From the IMG/VR virus record IMGVR_UViG_3300034010_000457, positions 1 through 21,435 of that record: 21,435 nt of DNA. One strand, written 5' to 3'. A program made the position numbers and the translations under genes. The notes beneath the pieces were generated by a model that saw only the letters and a program-made list of their open reading frames with translations, searched no databases and was not told the DNA's origin. Positions 20,393 through 21,435 of this stretch are shown here, in pieces; position 1 is the stretch's first letter, and the number at the start of each line of letters is the position of its first letter. The stretch comes from a virus.

Positions 20393-20595
20393 ACCGCTAC
20401 TACTACGAGACTACGGAAGATGTGCGCGGGCGATGGTTCGTGTTCGACCGCAAGCGCGGACACCCGGCGGTCGGCGAAACGAAAGCCATCAAGGCTGTCG
20501 CCATGTGCTTCAACCGGGACGACGCCGAACGGATTGTCGATGCGCTGAACCTTGCGGTCGAAATCGCTATTGACCGGCAGGCGAAACGCGCATAA
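20389..20595 (+). CDS. Small conserved-looking phage protein, unknown
   Basis: 68 aa. ATG at 20389 overlaps the polymerase stop (ATGA) and has AGGAGG 10 nt upstream. The protein is charged, with a beta-rich start (RYYYETTEDVRGRWFVFDRKRG) and a C-terminal helix with CFNRDDAERIVDALNLAVEIAI, a pattern I associate with small phage proteins of unknown role. Its TAA stop lies inside the palindrome at 20590-20605. Confidence 0.68.
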   Translation: MNRYYYETTEDVRGRWFVFDRKRGHPAVGETKAIKAVAMCFNRDDAERIVDALNLAVEIAIDRQAKRA

Positions 20596-20605
20596 ACATT
20601 TATGC
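20570..20605 (+). promoter_or_regulatory. Fourth GCATAA-N4-TTATGC operator, weak promoter
   Basis: The perfect palindrome GCATAAACATTTATGC spans 20590-20605. A poor promoter may accompany it: TTGACC (20570-20575) and CATAAA (20591-20596) with a 15-bp spacer. It precedes the gene at 20622. The palindrome is certain; promoter activity is doubtful. Confidence 0.5.
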
Positions 20606-20621
20606 GACAGGAGACAGACGC

Positions 20622-20867
20622 ATGAAAAAGAAGGCTTACGAGGAACTGGTTCGGACGTTCATGAACCTGCCAGGTCAGGACATCAAGCTCGAACAGATCT
20701 ACCGGATCGTGAGCCGCGAGCCGTCGGACAGCTTGACGCCGACGCAAATGCACAGCCGGTGCAGCCGCGCCATTGGCGAGGCTCGCACAGCGCTGAAGCG
20801 TGAGGGCTACGTGCTGGCGCTCGGCGAACTGAAGAACAGCTACCGCGCCGTGAAGCGGGTGCGGTGA
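20622..20867 (+). CDS. Small helical, probably DNA-binding protein
   Basis: 81 aa from ATG at 20622, with CAGGAG 9 nt upstream, behind the fourth operator. It is basic and helical (KAYEELVRTFMNL, then LEQIYRIVSREPSDSLTPTQMHSRCSRAIGEARTALKREGY), ending in a beta-type segment (VLALGELKNSYRAVKRVR). The helix-helix-strand arrangement resembles a winged helix-turn-helix. It directly precedes the prim-pol gene (one-base overlap of stop and start) and may be a regulator or a replication accessory factor. No family is named. Confidence 0.6.
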   Translation: MKKKAYEELVRTFMNLPGQDIKLEQIYRIVSREPSDSLTPTQMHSRCSRAIGEARTALKREGYVLALGELKNSYRAVKRVR

Positions 20868-21435
20868 TGCTACTGGACTACGCCCTGGCGTGGGCCGCGC
20901 GCGGCTTCCGCATCTTCCCGATCCAGCCCGGCAGCAAGGTGCCGCCCAAGGGCCTGCTGTGGCGGGCCGAAGCGACCAGTGATCCGGCCAAGATCCGCGC
21001 GTGGTGGGCGTTCAACCCGAGCTACAACTACGGCGTGGCGGGCGGTGACGGCTGGCTGATCGTGGATGTGGACGCCGGCAAGAACGGCTTCGCGTCGCTG
21101 CTGGACGTGGACCTGCCCGAGACGTTGACCGTCAGGACGCCCGGCGGCGGGATGCACCTGTACTATCGCGGGCCGGATGTGGCGAACAGCGTGGATCGCG
21201 TGGCGCCCGGCATCGACATCCGGTCGAAGGGCGGCTACGTCGTCGGCCCCGGCTCTGTGTTTGACGACGCCGACGGGGCCAAGGGGTACCGCGGCGCGTA
21301 CACGCTGGTCGAGGACCGGCAGGCCGCTGCTGCGCCGGCCAGCTTTATCCTGCAATGCGGGGAGCCGAAGCAGCGCGACCGCGCGGCGGCCGTCAGCGTG
21401 GACGATCCCGACGACATCGTGTTCGCCATCCACTA
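20867..21435 (+). CDS. Primase-polymerase (prim-pol), N-terminal part
   Basis: The frame starts at ATG 20867 (or GTG 20864) and is open to the window end, giving 189 codons. The archaeo-eukaryotic prim-pol domain is clear: LDYALAWAARGFRIFPIQPGSK (2-24), WWAFNPSYNYGVAGG (46-60), the metal-binding DVD (67-69), TPGGGMHLYY (91-100) with His97, and GIDIRSKGGYVVGPGS (115-130). In this family the domain makes primers and can extend DNA; it is usually followed by a helicase domain, which would lie beyond the right edge. It completes the replication set with the polymerase, SSB and SNF2 helicase. Identification of the domain is firm; the C-terminal architecture is unknown. Confidence 0.88.
   Translation, partial: MLLDYALAWAARGFRIFPIQPGSKVPPKGLLWRAEATSDPAKIRAWWAFNPSYNYGVAGGDGWLIVDVDAGKNGFASLLDVDLPETLTVRTPGGGMHLYYRGPDVANSVDRVAPGIDIRSKGGYVVGPGSVFDDADGAKGYRGAYTLVEDRQAAAAPASFILQCGEPKQRDRAAAVSVDDPDDIVFAIH

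Noticed and set aside
1-21435. Lysogeny module (integrase, attachment site, CI/Cro pair)
   Set aside because: No integrase or excisionase was found, and the HTH protein at 11300 lacks the peptidase domain of CI-type repressors. The rest of the genome would be needed to decide.

Overview
This window is part of a tailed double-stranded DNA phage (or prophage) genome. The coding sequence is GC-rich, the promoters are of the TTGACA / TATAAT type, and Shine-Dalgarno sequences are strong, which fits a Gram-negative, probably proteobacterial, host. The portal is of the podovirus (T7-like head-tail connector) type. No integrase, CI-like repressor gene, tRNA, CRISPR array or insertion sequence is visible, so the lifestyle cannot be decided from this window.

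Layout. The genome splits at a non-coding control region of about 1 kb (7698-8680). To its left (1-7697) every gene is on the minus strand and belongs to the packaging and virion module. In transcription order these are: a zinc-ribbon protein, a 272-aa unknown, a tiny membrane protein, a 176-aa unknown, a DUF6378 protein, the large terminase, a small proline-rich protein, the portal, a 115-aa unknown, a coiled-coil protein, a tail-fibre-type protein, and a large virion protein cut by the window edge. The genes overlap or nearly abut, as in one operon. To its right (8681-21435) every gene is on the plus strand. First come small unknown early proteins (8681-11247). Then comes a regulator and DNA-metabolism run: an HTH protein, a membrane peptide, a RusA resolvase, an HTH-RHH protein, an SNF2-type helicase, a stand-alone TSCPD domain, small proteins, a DUF2800 nuclease, a DUF2815/Enc34-type ssDNA-binding protein, an RMF-like peptide, a family A DNA polymerase, small regulators, and a primase-polymerase that runs off the right edge.

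How it works together. DNA polymerase, prim-pol, SSB, SNF2 helicase, PD-(D/E)XK nuclease and RusA form a nearly self-sufficient replication and recombination set. The terminase and portal package the product.

Most notable are regulatory patterns not explained by the genes. (1) A 16-bp palindrome, GCATAA-N4-TTATGC, overlaps the -10 box or start region at four plus-strand positions (one with an imperfect arm), suggesting a phage-encoded regulon. (2) The four best promoters each carry the TGA stop codon of the upstream gene inside the -35 hexamer. (3) Two duplicated promoter or leader cassettes occur. (4) The control region holds a second pair of palindromes, a four-unit 12-bp tandem repeat, an AT-rich island with GCGCAAY half-sites, and a nested hairpin followed by a terminator-like stem, which may be an origin and a small structured RNA. 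(5) A ribosome-modulation-factor-like small gene overlaps the start of the polymerase gene.
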